In this document: positions 38,724 through 48,610 of the stretch, piece by piece | How the letters are laid out: every line of letters begins with the position of its first letter | Position numbering within the stretch: the stretch's first letter is position 1 | From: Hyphomicrobiales bacterium | GTDB lineage: Bacteria; Pseudomonadota; Alphaproteobacteria; Rhizobiales; Devosiaceae | Reading direction: 5' to 3' | DNA length: 64,000 bases | Assembly: GCA_900470445.1 (NCBI GenBank) | Contig: UCAU01000030.1 | Span: forward strand, 1 to 64,000 | Notes under the pieces: generated by a model | The model's input: only the letters and a program-made list of their open reading frames with translations | Database searches by the model: none | What the model was told of the DNA's origin: nothing | Position numbers and translations under genes: made by a program

Positions 38724-39452
38724 ATGGAATTGCGCCGCGGCAATCTTGCCGAACAGATCGTCGAAGTGCTGCGAGCGCGCATTCAGGATGGTGACTATCC
38801 CATTGGCTCCAAGCTCCCAACCGAGCACGAGCTGATTGAGGAGTTCCGCGTCAGCCGTACGGTAGTGCGCGAGGCCATTGCCAATCTGAAGGCCGGAGGC
38901 CTAGTCACCACGCGGCAGGGCGTGGGCGTATTCGTGCAAAACAGCGCCCGCCAACAGGGCTTTTTCATCCCACCGATTGGGCTTGATGCCATTTCCGACA
39001 AGATCGCGGTGTTGGATCTACGCATTGGCGTTGAGGTCGAGGGCGCAGGGCTGGCCGCCGTCCGGCGAACGGACCAGACTCTGGGTGGTATCGAGCACGC
39101 CGTCGAGGCTATGCGCGCTGCCATCGCGTCGGGAAGCGACGCCATCGACGCCGATCTCGACTTCCATCGGGCAGTGGCCGCCGCGACCAACAATGTTCAT
39201 TTCGCCAATCTCTTTTCCTATCTCGGTACGCTTTCGGTGCCACGTGTGCGCGTGAAAACTTACGGTCTTTCGCCCGAAGCGCGCGCCGCGTACCTCAACA
39301 AGATAAATGATGAACATGAAGCGGTCCTGGCGGGAATCCGTGCAGGCGATGCCGACAATGCGCGCGGAGCAATGCGGATGCACCTTATTAATAGCAAGCA
39401 GCGCCTGATGCGCGAGCTAGAGCCGGGGCATGACGCCACGCGCACTGCTTAG
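38724..39452 (+). CDS. GntR/FadR-family transcriptional regulator
   Basis: A 242-residue FCD-type regulator. The N-terminal winged helix-turn-helix is complete (TEHELIEEFRVSRTVVREAI, TTRQGVGVFVQ). The ligand domain has the metal-type pattern DLDFHRAVAAAT and NDEHEAVLAGI. The ATG at 38724 follows TTGAGG. It is the last gene of the uronate cluster and may bind the nested palindrome at 30807. It is similar in layout to the GntR protein at 28985, so the two probably arose by duplication. Confidence 0.9.
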   Translation: MELRRGNLAEQIVEVLRARIQDGDYPIGSKLPTEHELIEEFRVSRTVVREAIANLKAGGLVTTRQGVGVFVQNSARQQGFFIPPIGLDAISDKIAVLDLRIGVEVEGAGLAAVRRTDQTLGGIEHAVEAMRAAIASGSDAIDADLDFHRAVAAATNNVHFANLFSYLGTLSVPRVRVKTYGLSPEARAAYLNKINDEHEAVLAGIRAGDADNARGAMRMHLINSKQRLMRELEPGHDATRTA

Positions 39453-40070
39453 CTGCTCTTGGACAATCTTTCCGGCGTCGCGATCGTGAACTGGCCGGCC
39501 GTTCACAAGCGGAAAACGTCATCACACGCGTCGAATCTTAGGGGGCAGGAGTGGGTTGCAAAGCCGACGCCGATTGACTCGCGTAATATGCGGGTCCGGA
39601 ACGTTCGAATGCGGATCGGCCGCTTCCAATCCCCTTTCGGTCGTTCAGGGCTTGAGCTGTTGATCCCGGAACTTGCCTTTCCACCAATGCAGAAGCTGTT
39701 CCCTTTCAAGACAGTGGCTACCACTAGAAGTAGGCGGGGTAGTTACGATCATCGCTTTGAACCTCGAAGCAAAGCCAGCTGCGGCGAAGCTTGGAGATTT
39801 CAGCGAACGCAATCAGTGTACCCACGGACTCCCCGCTTATAGCCTGTTCATATAGTCTGACTTGACGTGCCACTGCGTCCAGAAGCAGAGATTTGGCTTT
39901 GGTCGGCCCACATGCAGGTTGACCCCAGCAAGCTGGTTACCCAGAAACTGGCTAATCAGCGGCATTGGAATGCTCCGATCGCCGAGCCGCTCCATAGGCC
40001 TCTCGACGGCCGCCACGGCATCCGGATGCGGCCAATAGTACCGACTGCGATCTGAATAGCTGAAATGGCG
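39453..40070. other. Intergenic stretch with one clear dispersed-motif copy
   Basis: No gene is supported in these 600 bases. The clear motif copy (GCGTAATATGCGG) is at 39576-39605 and is followed by further similarity to the copy near 44323. Protein-like peptides are short and unconnected, in keeping with decay. Confidence 0.5.
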
Positions 40071-40194
40071 CTACAGGCGCAGTTCGGCCGCGTCCCCATC
40101 ATAATATTTTTGCCAGTGGCCCGGCTCGCGCAGCATCAGCGCTTCCATGGCAGCGGCCACAGTTTCTTCGGCAGAAATCAGCCCTAATGCGACC
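40071..40194 (-). pseudogene. Remnant of tagatose-bisphosphate aldolase subunit (GatZ/KbaZ-like)
   Basis: About 40 residues on the minus strand read as the tail of a GatZ/KbaZ-type protein: LGLISAEETVAAAMEAL, then REPGHWQKYYDGDAAELRL and a stop. The family normally continues with a conserved serine/tyrosine-rich ending, so both the front and the very end are missing. The longer open frame on this strand continues only as a shadow of the neighbouring dehydrogenase remnant. Confidence 0.6.
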
Positions 40195-40201
40195 GCAACT
40201 T

Positions 40202-40797
40202 GGTCAAGGCCAATTGGGGCCGCGTCATCACCATTGCCTCGTAGGCCGGCGTCGTCGGCATTGCCGAACACGTCGCCTATAGCGCCAGCAAGGCCGGCCT
40301 TCTGGGAATGACTAATTGCCTGGCGCCTGAATGGGGCCCGCGCGGCATTACGGCGAACTGCATTTCGCCCACCGTGATGGAAACCGAATTGGCCAAGGTC
40401 GGCTGGTCTGGCGAAAAGGGTGAACGCGCCCGCGCCGAAATCCCCACCCGCCGCTTCGCTCAGCCCGAGGAAATCGCGCTCGCCGCGCTCTTTACTTGCT
40501 CGATTTCCGGCCATCAGGCCATCCATTGGGAGCCGGTCTACAGCGCCAGCAAGCACGCCGTCCAATCCTTCGTGCATGGCGTCCGCCGCCAGATCGCGCC
40601 GCATAATGTCCGCATCGGCGCCTTGGCGCCTGGCATTGTGCTCAACGAACAGGAAGAGAGAGATAGAGCGTCGCGTAGCGGCCCATGCCGGCCTGCGCTG
40701 CGAGGATGTCGCCGATGCCCTGCTGTTCATGCTCACGCGGCCCGCCAACGCGACCGTGCGCGACCTAGTACTCCTGCCACAGAACCAGGACATCTGA
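40202..40797 (+). pseudogene. Mosaic of two short-chain dehydrogenase remnants
   Basis: The plus strand carries pieces of two SDR proteins joined in one frame. The first piece runs from WGRVITIAS, through an in-frame TAG at 40242, to AYSASKAGLLGMTN and IPTRRFAQPEEIALAALF. It then passes directly into a second SDR with its own active site, WEPVYSASKHAVQSFVHG. A frameshift near 40660 leads to the true C terminus (EDVADALLFMLTRP, LPQNQDI). Two YxxxK motifs in one chain show a deletion fusion. The original genes were probably polyol or sugar dehydrogenases linked to the adjacent aldolase remnant. Confidence 0.72.
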
Positions 40798-41192
40798 ACC
40801 TTGACGCAATCGGCTCTCGAAGGGACTTTACGTGTATCTTAAAATGTAAAGCCTGATTGGACATTATGTCGGTCTGCGCAAAGTGACCTATATATCCCCC
40901 GTTGGTCTCGACCCATACTGAGGTCCCTGATTGTAGGCGCAGGCGCCAATGTCAGCTTTCTGTTCTGTGCTGGAGCGCAGCGCTATCTCGATCTGGTAGG
41001 CGGCGGTTTCTCCGGCTTCCAGAGTTTCCCGTATTCGCGAACGAGTGGCAGTCGAGTCTATCCTGCCCGCGCAGCGCCTCATGACCTACACCAGAATTAC
41101 CGCTCCTGGCGGAACGGGATGAGAGCATCTGATGTAGACCAAGGTTAGCAAAGCTGTCAGCTATCCCGAGCCGCTTACGAAGTACCCCGGCC
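40798..41192. other. Intergenic stretch, nothing recognised
   Basis: The 395 bases between the dehydrogenase remnants and the LOV kinase gene hold no frame with family features, no hairpin of note and no RNA gene that I can see. It is probably further decayed DNA. Confidence 0.45.
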
Positions 41193-42233
41193 CTAGCGAG
41201 GATTGGCCAACGGACCGGGTACGCTGATGTGGATTGTCAGGCCATCCTCTTTCCAATGACGGGCGATGCTGCCTCCGAGCTGTTGTTGGATCATCGCGTC
41301 AATCATGACGGTACCGAAGCCGGCCTCTCGTTTTTGAGGCACCGCCGTTCCGGTTTCCAGCCAGTGGAGATCGAAGCCGCCATATTGAGGCTTCGGCGTC
41401 CAGTTGACTGCCACGCGCCCGCTCTCGTCGGACAACGCCCCATGCACCGCCGCGTTGACAATCAGCTCATGCAGAGCCAATGCCAACGGTTGGATTTCGA
41501 TAGCCGAGACCATAACCTCAGACCCCGAGAGAGAGATGCGATCGGACGAAAACTGCCGCAATTGGCCTTTCACGACTTGCTCCAGGGAAACCTCGTGCCA
41601 GCCCCGCTCCGCCATCAGAGCGTGTGCAGCTGCAAGGGCCTGCACGCGTTGCTGGACAGCAGCTGCGTACAGCGCCGCGTCGTCAGATTTCGAAAGCCGC
41701 ACGATGCCGTCGACCACCGCCAGCACATTTTTGGCTCGGTGATCCACCTCCATAAGCAGTCGATGCTCCGAAGCCTCCAAACTCTGCACCTTCCGATAGT
41801 CTGTGACGTCGATCTGCGACGCAAAGTGATAGATTAGGTTGCCGTCGTCATCGTGGATTGGGCTGATATGAAGCTTGTTCCAGAATGCTGAACCGTCCTT
41901 GCGGTAATTGAGCAGCTCGACATTGACCTCTTGATGTTGGGCCAGACCCTCGCGAATTTCCGCCACTGCGGCCGGTAAAGTCCCCTCTCCCTGCAGAAAC
42001 CGGCAATTGCGCCCCATCACTTCCTTGGCCTGATATCCGGTGAGGTCTAGGAAGGCTTTGTTTACAAGCACGATCGGGAGGTTGGGGTGCTGCGCGTCGG
42101 TCATGAGCATAGGCATGCGTGTCCGCTCGAAGGCGACGGAGGTCAATTCCTTTCGGTCAGAATATGCCTGGGCTGAGGCGGCGGTGGGCTCGTCGCCGTG
42201 GAACTGGGGCGATAACTCATCTGGTTTGGACAC
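41193..42233 (-). CDS. LOV-domain blue-light sensor histidine kinase
   Basis: A 346-residue soluble kinase. Residues about 40-145 form a LOV domain with the photoactive motif GRNCRFLQ at 74-81 (adduct cysteine C77), the flavin-contact asparagines in LLNYRKDGSAFWN and the signalling glutamine Q140. The kinase core is of the HWE/HisKA_2 type, with phospho-acceptor H165 in EVDHRAKN and an ATP-binding N-box HELIVNAAVHGAL. Known LOV kinases of alphaproteobacteria autophosphorylate in blue light. No response regulator is nearby. The motif set is complete, so light sensing is very likely. Confidence 0.92.
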   Translation of the reverse strand: MSKPDELSPQFHGDEPTAASAQAYSDRKELTSVAFERTRMPMLMTDAQHPNLPIVLVNKAFLDLTGYQAKEVMGRNCRFLQGEGTLPAAVAEIREGLAQHQEVNVELLNYRKDGSAFWNKLHISPIHDDDGNLIYHFASQIDVTDYRKVQSLEASEHRLLMEVDHRAKNVLAVVDGIVRLSKSDDAALYAAAVQQRVQALAAAHALMAERGWHEVSLEQVVKGQLRQFSSDRISLSGSEVMVSAIEIQPLALALHELIVNAAVHGALSDESGRVAVNWTPKPQYGGFDLHWLETGTAVPQKREAGFGTVMIDAMIQQQLGGSIARHWKEDGLTIHISVPGPLANPR

Positions 42234-42519
42234 GTGGGGCTACCTCTGCAAAGAACGCCCTTCATAACGCGCAAACTGCTGCGCCGTTTCCAGCGGTTGT
42301 TAAGAGGTGCCCGATCGGCCGCATGACCGGCGAGAAGCCACGGCCATAGGCGTCTGTTTCTCGACAATCCGACGTTCGAGCGACGGCGCTCTCAACATGC
42401 TGCGTGTGTCTCTGCCCTATGCTCTGGATCGAACAAGCAGTATTGTATTGTCGTCGCCAACAATTCACTCGCATCGGTTCAGCCCGGGCCGGTTGGTGGC
42501 CACACCGTGAGAGCGTCAA

Positions 42520-43974
42520 ATGGCCGATCTATCGATGTCCGGGATTACAGGGGGGGAGGACTCCAAACAAACCCCGAAGCTTACGCATGGTTACGGCACG
42601 CCTCCCGCCGGTTTGAGGCTAGAGGAATTCCTCGAGGCCCTGCCAGAAGCGGTCTATACCACGGATGCCGCTGGCCGAATTACCTTCTACAATTCTGCAG
42701 CTGCACAAATGTGGGGCGTGGAGCCTGAGGTCGGAAAAAGCGAGTTCTGCGGATCTTGGAAGCTTTACTGGCCCGACGGCACGCCACTGCCACATGATGA
42801 ATGTCCAATGGCGATAGCGCTGAGAGAAAAACGCGTTGTCAGGGGGCTCTCGGCAATTGCCGAGCGACCCGATGGAAGCCGCATTCCGTTCATGGCATTT
42901 CCAACTCCGATCTTCGGTGCTGGAGGTAAACTGATCGGAGCCGTCAACATGTTGGTCGATATCGTCGACCGAATGATGGTCGATGAGGCGGCCCAACGCT
43001 ATGCGGCAATTGTCCAGTCGTCGGACGATGCGATCCTCGCTAAGGACCTCAACGGCACCATCGTTAGCTGGAACGCGGGCGCCCAGCGTCTCTTCGGTTA
43101 CACGGCGGAAGAGGCCATCGGTAGACCGATTGTGATGCTTATCCCAAAGGACCGAGAAGACGAGGAACCAGAAATCCTGTCCCGCATTCGTCGCGGCGAA
43201 CGCATCGACCATTATGAAACCATCCGTCGGCGCAAGGACGGCAGCCTCGTCGAAATTTCGATTTCGGTTTCGCCAATCCGCGGTCGCGACGGCCGCGTCA
43301 TCGGAGCCTCCAAGATTGCTCGAGACATCACAGAGCGCCGCCGCGCCGAGGAACAGCAGCAGCTGCTGATCCGGGAGATGGATCACCGAGTCAAAAACCT
43401 TTTCACCCTTGCAGGGAGCTTGGTGTCGCTCAGCGCGCGCTCTGCGCCGACGGCGTCCGACCTGGCATCCGCCGTATCGTCGCGCTTGAGTGCGCTCTCC
43501 CAGGCACACAGCTTGACGGTGCCGAGAATTTCCGGAGCGACAGGGCGCATCGAGCAGGCAACGACCCTGCATTCGTTGATTAGGACGATTATCGCTCCCT
43601 ATGAAGGGGGCCACGACGATGGACCGTCGCGTGCCCTGGTATCGGGGCCGGATATCGAAATATCGGGAACCGCGGTGACGAGCTTTGCCTTGCTGCTGCA
43701 TGAATTTGCCACCAACGCCGCCAAATACGGCGCGCTTTCGACCTCAGGAGGCCGCATCCACGTATCCTGCGCTGAGGTTGGCGAAGAGTTTATGCTGGTA
43801 TGGACGGAGCGGGGCGGCCCGAGAGTTGAGCAGCAGCATGATGGAGACGGCTTTGGTTCGCTGCTGGCAAGGGCAACCGTCCAGAGCCAACTGGGCGGCA
43901 AAATTTCCAGAGACTGGAAACCTGAAGGTCTAGTGATACGCCTTGCCGTGGCTACCGACCGGCTCAACTCTTGA
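42520..43974 (+). CDS. PAS-PAS sensor histidine kinase (HWE type)
   Basis: A 484-residue cytoplasmic kinase. The first PAS domain starts near residue 35 ([20 protein letters not shown]) and the second near 160 ([40 protein letters not shown]). The dimerisation/phospho-acceptor block is [17 protein letters not shown], the N-box [14 protein letters not shown] and the HWE-type tryptophan LVWTERGGP. It lies divergently from the LOV kinase gene with a 286-base gap. The sensed signal is unknown; neither PAS domain has the LOV cysteine. Confidence 0.9.
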   Translation: MADLSMSGITGGEDSKQTPKLTHGYGTPPAGLRLEEFLEALPEAVYTTDAAGRITFYNSAAAQMWGVEPEVGKSEFCGSWKLYWPDGTPLPHDECPMAIALREKRVVRGLSAIAERPDGSRIPFMAFPTPIFGAGGKLIGAVNMLVDIVDRMMVDEAAQRYAAIVQSSDDAILAKDLNGTIVSWNAGAQRLFGYTAEEAIGRPIVMLIPKDREDEEPEILSRIRRGERIDHYETIRRRKDGSLVEISISVSPIRGRDGRVIGASKIARDITERRRAEEQQQLLIREMDHRVKNLFTLAGSLVSLSARSAPTASDLASAVSSRLSALSQAHSLTVPRISGATGRIEQATTLHSLIRTIIAPYEGGHDDGPSRALVSGPDIEISGTAVTSFALLLHEFATNAAKYGALSTSGGRIHVSCAEVGEEFMLVWTERGGPRVEQQHDGDGFGSLLARATVQSQLGGKISRDWKPEGLVIRLAVATDRLNS

Positions 43975-44645
43975 CGCGGCCGGACCCCGGCGATAGGCCC
44001 GTGAGTGTGCGCCTATACCAAGATTGCATGGCGTGACCGGTAGACAGAGGAGTAGCGATTAAGCCATCGATTACGATCTCCTCGCCCCAAAGCGTCCGCC
44101 GCGCGGAAGCCCATCGACGCAAGGGTAGTAAGTGCCCTCCACGGGTGGGCGAGACCAGCGCGGGCGGGATATGGACTCGTGTGCCATTTCGTTGGCCAGT
44201 GCGAGAAACCGGAAAAATCACGCTGTTTCCCTTGCCGCCACGTCCGGTTGACGCGCGCTGATCTCCACAGCGGAAATGCTTTAATGCGAAATTCGTTCCT
44301 GCTTGGAACTGCGGCCCCCCGGGACTCGCATAATGTGCGGTCTGGAATGTTAGCTACCGATCCTAAGTCGGCCATTCGCGGTCGAAGGGTCCAATCATAA
44401 GAGCTGCCGGTTCATCAGCGCAGAGCAATACCGGCTTTGGGCCAGAAGCGGTCATGGCGGGAGCGAGCGCCAAGGCTGGAACAGGTCGAAGCGCCGCAAA
44501 GCCTATCGGTCGCATAGCAGGCTTTTCGGCGTCCTTGAGCGGACCGGGAGCCATCGAAGTGGACATGCCTGCGTCGAGGAGGTCGTTGCAGGGACGAACA
44601 ACCCAACAACTCAAGCTGTTCGTGGCGAAGATCGGGCGAGGGCCC
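43975..44645. other. Intergenic stretch with one clear dispersed-motif copy
   Basis: No gene is supported between the two convergent kinase genes. The clear motif copy (GCATAATGTGCGG) is at 44323-44351, followed by similarity to the copy at 39576. I see no terminator-like hairpin with a T-run. Confidence 0.5.
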
Positions 44646-45710
44646 TTACGGGTTGGCGTAGGCAAGCCGTGGTACGGCAATATCAAGGAGATCCATGTGC
44701 TCTATCGCGACATGGGTCCCCGGTTTGCCATTGGTGACAAAGATCATGGCGCCGAGCTGTTTCGCCAGCGCCTCGACGATGCTGGTACCCAACCCCGGCT
44801 TCGAACTTTCGCCCTCCGGCGACATGCCGATGCCGTCGTCGCATACCGTCAGCGTCCAATCACGCCCATTCGAGCGATAGTCGACGGTAATCTTGCCTTT
44901 TCGGTTGTCGGGGAAAGCATGTTTCAACCCGTTTATGACCAGCTCAGTGACGATCAGTCCGAAACTGACAGAAGTCTCGGCGGTGGTAACGCTGTCGTCG
45001 CAGGTAACCTCAATTTTGGTGAGGGCACGATCCCGGATCATCGACGCCCCGATGCTGCGGCACAAGTCGTTGAAGTAGGTGCGCAGGTCCACATGCCCCG
45101 CATTGGACACGGCGAGCTGCCGTTGCAGACTTGCCACTGACATGACTCGATCATGCGCGTCGTTCAAATGGTTACGGGTCTCGCCCGACTGACTGGTTCT
45201 GGCACTTTGCATCAGCACGCTTGCGATGATCTGAAGGCTGTTGGCGACCCTGTGTTGTAGCTCCTGCAGCAGCATTGCCTTGTCGTGCAGCAGTTCGTCC
45301 TTGAGCTTCTCTGCTGCCTTCGCGCCGGTAACATCGGCGACTGAGAGCATGATGCGAACCTCTTCACCCTGCCCATATTCGAGCCGGTGGGCTTCCAGGA
45401 CCAGCTCTCGGTTGCCGAAGCCATTTCGCTTCAAGACCATTTCATAGCCTTTGATCGACGAATTGCCCGATAGAGCCGATGTCAGCCCAGAGATAAGTTG
45501 CGGAACGTTCCACTCACCAGCCCCCAGCTCCGACAGCAAACGCCCAGAGACGACCGCGGGATCAATATCGAATGCCGAACAGAACGAGCTGCTTGCGGCC
45601 ACGATCCTCAGATCGCGGTCCAGTAACATGATCGGCGCGGCCGACGTTATGACGACGGCAAGCGTGAGACTCGCAGAGGCATCGGGAAGGATCGAGGTAT
45701 CGGCAGCCAT
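44646..45710 (-). CDS. PAS sensor histidine kinase (HisKA_2 type)
   Basis: A 354-residue soluble kinase. The N-terminal PAS-like domain (ITSAAPIMLLDRDLRIVAAS) is followed by the phospho-acceptor block LLQELQHRVANSLQIIASVL. The ATP-binding domain contains the N-box LIVTELVINGLKHAFPD and the G1 box DDGIGMS. It resembles the general-stress-response kinases that feed PhyR/EcfG in alphaproteobacteria, but no such genes are close by. Its input signal is unknown. Confidence 0.9.
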   Translation of the reverse strand: MAADTSILPDASASLTLAVVITSAAPIMLLDRDLRIVAASSSFCSAFDIDPAVVSGRLLSELGAGEWNVPQLISGLTSALSGNSSIKGYEMVLKRNGFGNRELVLEAHRLEYGQGEEVRIMLSVADVTGAKAAEKLKDELLHDKAMLLQELQHRVANSLQIIASVLMQSARTSQSGETRNHLNDAHDRVMSVASLQRQLAVSNAGHVDLRTYFNDLCRSIGASMIRDRALTKIEVTCDDSVTTAETSVSFGLIVTELVINGLKHAFPDNRKGKITVDYRSNGRDWTLTVCDDGIGMSPEGESSKPGLGTSIVEALAKQLGAMIFVTNGKPGTHVAIEHMDLLDIAVPRLAYANP

Positions 45711-45957
45711 AACAATGGCCCTCTATGCCGGTGGCTCGCGGAGCGAAAGCCAAACCCGACCACTTGTACCGAAGCAATCGCTATTGCTCACCGGTCAGCC
45801 AAGAAACCGTTGTGCGCCTATGCAATGAGCAAAGCAACAGCTGGGTTCGCCCGCGACGGCCTCCGGCTCCGAATGAGGCAATCTGTGAATGTCGGCTCGG
45901 TAGCTTTTTGCCCAAAGCCTGGGCGGCAACTGGGCCACGCCCGGCAAGATGAGCACT

Positions 45958-46995
45958 CTAGCTATTGGTTAGTTCCGACTGGATGTAGAGCCGCAACAGT
46001 TCCACCAGAGCTGTGAGGGAGGCCATGTGGGTGCGTTCCCAGCCGTGGGAGGAATCGAGGGAAAAGCAGACGAGGCCGACTCGGATGTCCCAGCCGGCTT
46101 CGACGGCGGCGGCGCTGTCGGAGCGGTAATGGCGGAAAGTGTCGCGTTCGTATTTGATGCCATTGTGTTGGCAGAGCGCTAACATTTGGCGTGTCATTCG
46201 GGCGTCAAAGGGACCCTGGCGGTCACGCATGGCGATGGTGACGGCGTCATCGCGCGATGTCTGGTTGGGAGCGGTGACGGCGTTGTCGATGGCGAGCAAT
46301 TCTTCCACTTCGGGACCAAAGCCGTGGGTGCCACCGATGCCGGTTTCTTCGGCGATGGTGAACATGGCCTGAAAGGGGACGGCGACCTTGGTGTGACCCT
46401 CGGCCACGGATTTGAGGGCCGCGAGCAAGGTGGCGCAGCCGGCCTTGTCATCGAGGTGCCGGGAGACGATGAAACCGTCGATGACTTCGGGTTGAGCATC
46501 GATTGCGACCATGTCCCCGACATTGAAGCCGGCGGCGATGAGCGCCTCTTGGTCGGACAGGATGGCGTCCACGCGGATTTCGAGATTGTCCCAATCGGCG
46601 GGTTGAGTATCGACCTCGGTGTTAAAGCGGTGGCCGGAGGCTTTGAGCGGCAGGATGGTGCCCCGATGTTCGGCATTGTCTGAGAAGATGGTGACGCGGG
46701 CCCCCTCGGCGAAACGAGCGGCCCAAGTGCCGGTGTTGCGCAGGGCAAGGCGGCCATTGGGCTTGAGTTCGGTGACCATGGCGCCGAGCGTATCGAGATG
46801 GGCGGCAAGGGCGCGGCGAGGTGGGCCCCCGCCTACTTCGACGTAAAGGACGCCTCGGCGGGTATATTTGGGATTGTAGCCGAGATCGCGCAGCCAGGTG
46901 TCGACCAGCGCCACGACGCGCTCGGTCATGCCGACGGGGCTCGGCGTTTTGACCAATTGCAGCAAGCGGTCGAGGAGATAGTCGGTATCGATCAT
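45958..46995 (-). CDS. M42-family metallopeptidase
   Basis: A 345-residue co-catalytic metalloaminopeptidase. Metal ligands and catalytic residues appear in order: AAHLDTLG (H, D), SRHLDDKAG (D), the catalytic pair IAEETGIGG, LAIDN and the late HGWERTH. Relatives are tetrahedral aminopeptidases that cut short peptides in the cytoplasm. It is the last gene of the peptide-import operon, overlapping the GntR gene by 4 bases, so it probably degrades the imported peptides. Confidence 0.87.
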   Translation of the reverse strand: MIDTDYLLDRLLQLVKTPSPVGMTERVVALVDTWLRDLGYNPKYTRRGVLYVEVGGGPPRRALAAHLDTLGAMVTELKPNGRLALRNTGTWAARFAEGARVTIFSDNAEHRGTILPLKASGHRFNTEVDTQPADWDNLEIRVDAILSDQEALIAAGFNVGDMVAIDAQPEVIDGFIVSRHLDDKAGCATLLAALKSVAEGHTKVAVPFQAMFTIAEETGIGGTHGFGPEVEELLAIDNAVTAPNQTSRDDAVTIAMRDRQGPFDARMTRQMLALCQHNGIKYERDTFRHYRSDSAAAVEAGWDIRVGLVCFSLDSSHGWERTHMASLTALVELLRLYIQSELTNS

Positions 46996-47804
46996 GCGAT
47001 GCGGCGCTTTCTGGTGCGGGCCGGGGACACTTCTTCGAGGAAGCGGTCTTCGAGCTTTGCCTCAAGGGTCAGCATGTGCTTTTCGGCTTCCTCCATATGT
47101 TCGGCGAGGATGGCGGCAGCTGAGGCGGCATCGCGGCTTCGCATGGCCGCGATGAGATCGCGCTGGTGCTGGATGCCGCTGGCGCGCGAGACGGGTTCGG
47201 GCCGGACATAGATGTCCTGCGCGACAGTGAGATCCTTTAGCAGGCGCTGGAGGAAGCGGCAGGTGAAGGCGAGAATGGGGTTGTCGGAATACTCGGCGAC
47301 GATGCCGTGGAAATCGAGTTCTGCCATGCGCTGGTTCCAGCGTTCGTTCTGATCTGCCGGCTCGTGATCATAGATCAGAATGACGGCTTCGAGGCGTTTG
47401 AGGCCAGCTTCGTCAATATGGGGGGTGGCGCTCGCCGCTAGTTGCGGTTCGAGGACCTTTCGCATCTCGTAGATATTGGCGATCGTCAGGTTTTTGGCAA
47501 AGAGGAAGTTGGAGAGCAGACTCATGGCCCGCCCCTCAGACATGCGCTCGATGAAGGCGCCGCCGCCAGGGCCGGTACGGACCGAAATGAGGCCCTGGAC
47601 TTCGAGAGATTTCAGCGCTTCGCGAACGGTGCCCTTGCTGGCAGCGAACTGGGCCAACAGATCGCGCTCCTGCGGTAGGCGGTCGCCGGGCCCGAGGCCA
47701 TGTTCGACGATCATACGCTTGATGGCATCGACGATTTCGTCGGTGCGCTTGCGGCGTGGGGGAACGGCAATTGCCGCTGTTTCGGAGGAGTCAGTGTCGC
47801 TCAT
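46992..47804 (-). CDS. GntR/FadR-family transcriptional regulator
   Basis: A 270-residue regulator. The winged helix-turn-helix (PQERDLLAQFAASKGTVREA, RTGPGGGAFIER) is followed by an FCD domain. The gene overlaps its neighbours by 4 bases on each side, so it is made together with the importer and peptidase. The likely operator is the long palindrome at 53097-53141 in front of the binding-protein gene, 5 kb upstream. Confidence 0.88.
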   Translation of the reverse strand: MSDTDSSETAAIAVPPRRKRTDEIVDAIKRMIVEHGLGPGDRLPQERDLLAQFAASKGTVREALKSLEVQGLISVRTGPGGGAFIERMSEGRAMSLLSNFLFAKNLTIANIYEMRKVLEPQLAASATPHIDEAGLKRLEAVILIYDHEPADQNERWNQRMAELDFHGIVAEYSDNPILAFTCRFLQRLLKDLTVAQDIYVRPEPVSRASGIQHQRDLIAAMRSRDAASAAAILAEHMEEAEKHMLTLEAKLEDRFLEEVSPARTRKRRIA

Positions 47805-48610
47805 GCGGCGCGGTCCGTTGCGGAAAGGCGCGGTGCGCTGGCTATGAGCGACCGCGTGTAGTCGTGCTGCGGGTTGGCAAAGAGCTGGGCCGCGGGCCCG
47901 ACCTCTACCACTTCTCCCAGATACATAACGGCGACACGATCGGAAATCGATTCCACGACGGCCAGATCGTGGCTGATGAAAAGGTAGGAGAGGCCGAGAT
48001 CGTCGCGCAATTGCTGGAGCAGGAGCAGCACCTGCGCCTGTACCGACACGTCGAGCGCACTCACCGGCTCATCGAGCACGAGAATGCTGGCTTCAGCGGC
48101 AAGGGCTCGGGCGATCGCGATGCGCTGGGCCTGTCCGCCGGAGAATTCGTGTGGATAGCGTTCGAGCGTGTCGAGCGGCATCTTCACGGCGTCGATTAGC
48201 TCGCGTTTGCGAATGGCGCGCCGCGTGCTGTCATAGGTGCAGAGCAGGCGCAGCGGCACATCGAGAATATCGCCGATGGTCTTGCGCGGGTTGAGCGAGG
48301 CGACGGGGTCCTGAAAGACATATTGGATGGTGCGACCAAAGGCGCGTGAGCCTGAGGAAGCGAGCTCGGCCCAGGGTTTGTTGTCGATGAGCATGGTGCC
48401 AGAGGTGGGGTGTTCGAGGCCGACCAGCATACGGGCGAGTGTCGATTTGCCCGAGCCGCTCTCGCCGACGATACCGAGGGTTTCGCCACGCTTGAGATCG
48501 AGCGAAATGCCGCGGACGGCCTGCACCTCGCTGGCCTGACGTCCGAAGAGATTGCGGCCACCGCCGAAGGTTTTGATGAGATCGCGGATTTGGATGGCGT
48601 TCTGGCTCAT
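47801..48610 (-). CDS. Peptide ABC transporter ATPase (DppF class)
   Basis: A 269-residue ATPase with Walker [11 protein letters not shown]-loop VFQDPVASLNPR, signature FSGGQAQRIAIARAL (alanine where arginine is usual) and Walker B ILVLDEPVSALD. It starts in a 4-base overlap with the fused DppC-DppD gene. It supplies the second motor domain of this importer. Confidence 0.92.
   Translation of the reverse strand: MSQNAIQIRDLIKTFGGGRNLFGRQASEVQAVRGISLDLKRGETLGIVGESGSGKSTLARMLVGLEHPTSGTMLIDNKPWAELASSGSRAFGRTIQYVFQDPVASLNPRKTIGDILDVPLRLLCTYDSTRRAIRKRELIDAVKMPLDTLERYPHEFSGGQAQRIAIARALAAEASILVLDEPVSALDVSVQAQVLLLLQQLRDDLGLSYLFISHDLAVVESISDRVAVMYLGEVVEVGPAAQLFANPQHDYTRSLIASAPRLSATDRAA

Noticed and set aside
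40071..40793. 240-residue minus-strand frame as one intact protein
   Set aside because: Only the last 40 residues resemble a known family; the rest is antisense to dehydrogenase remnants.
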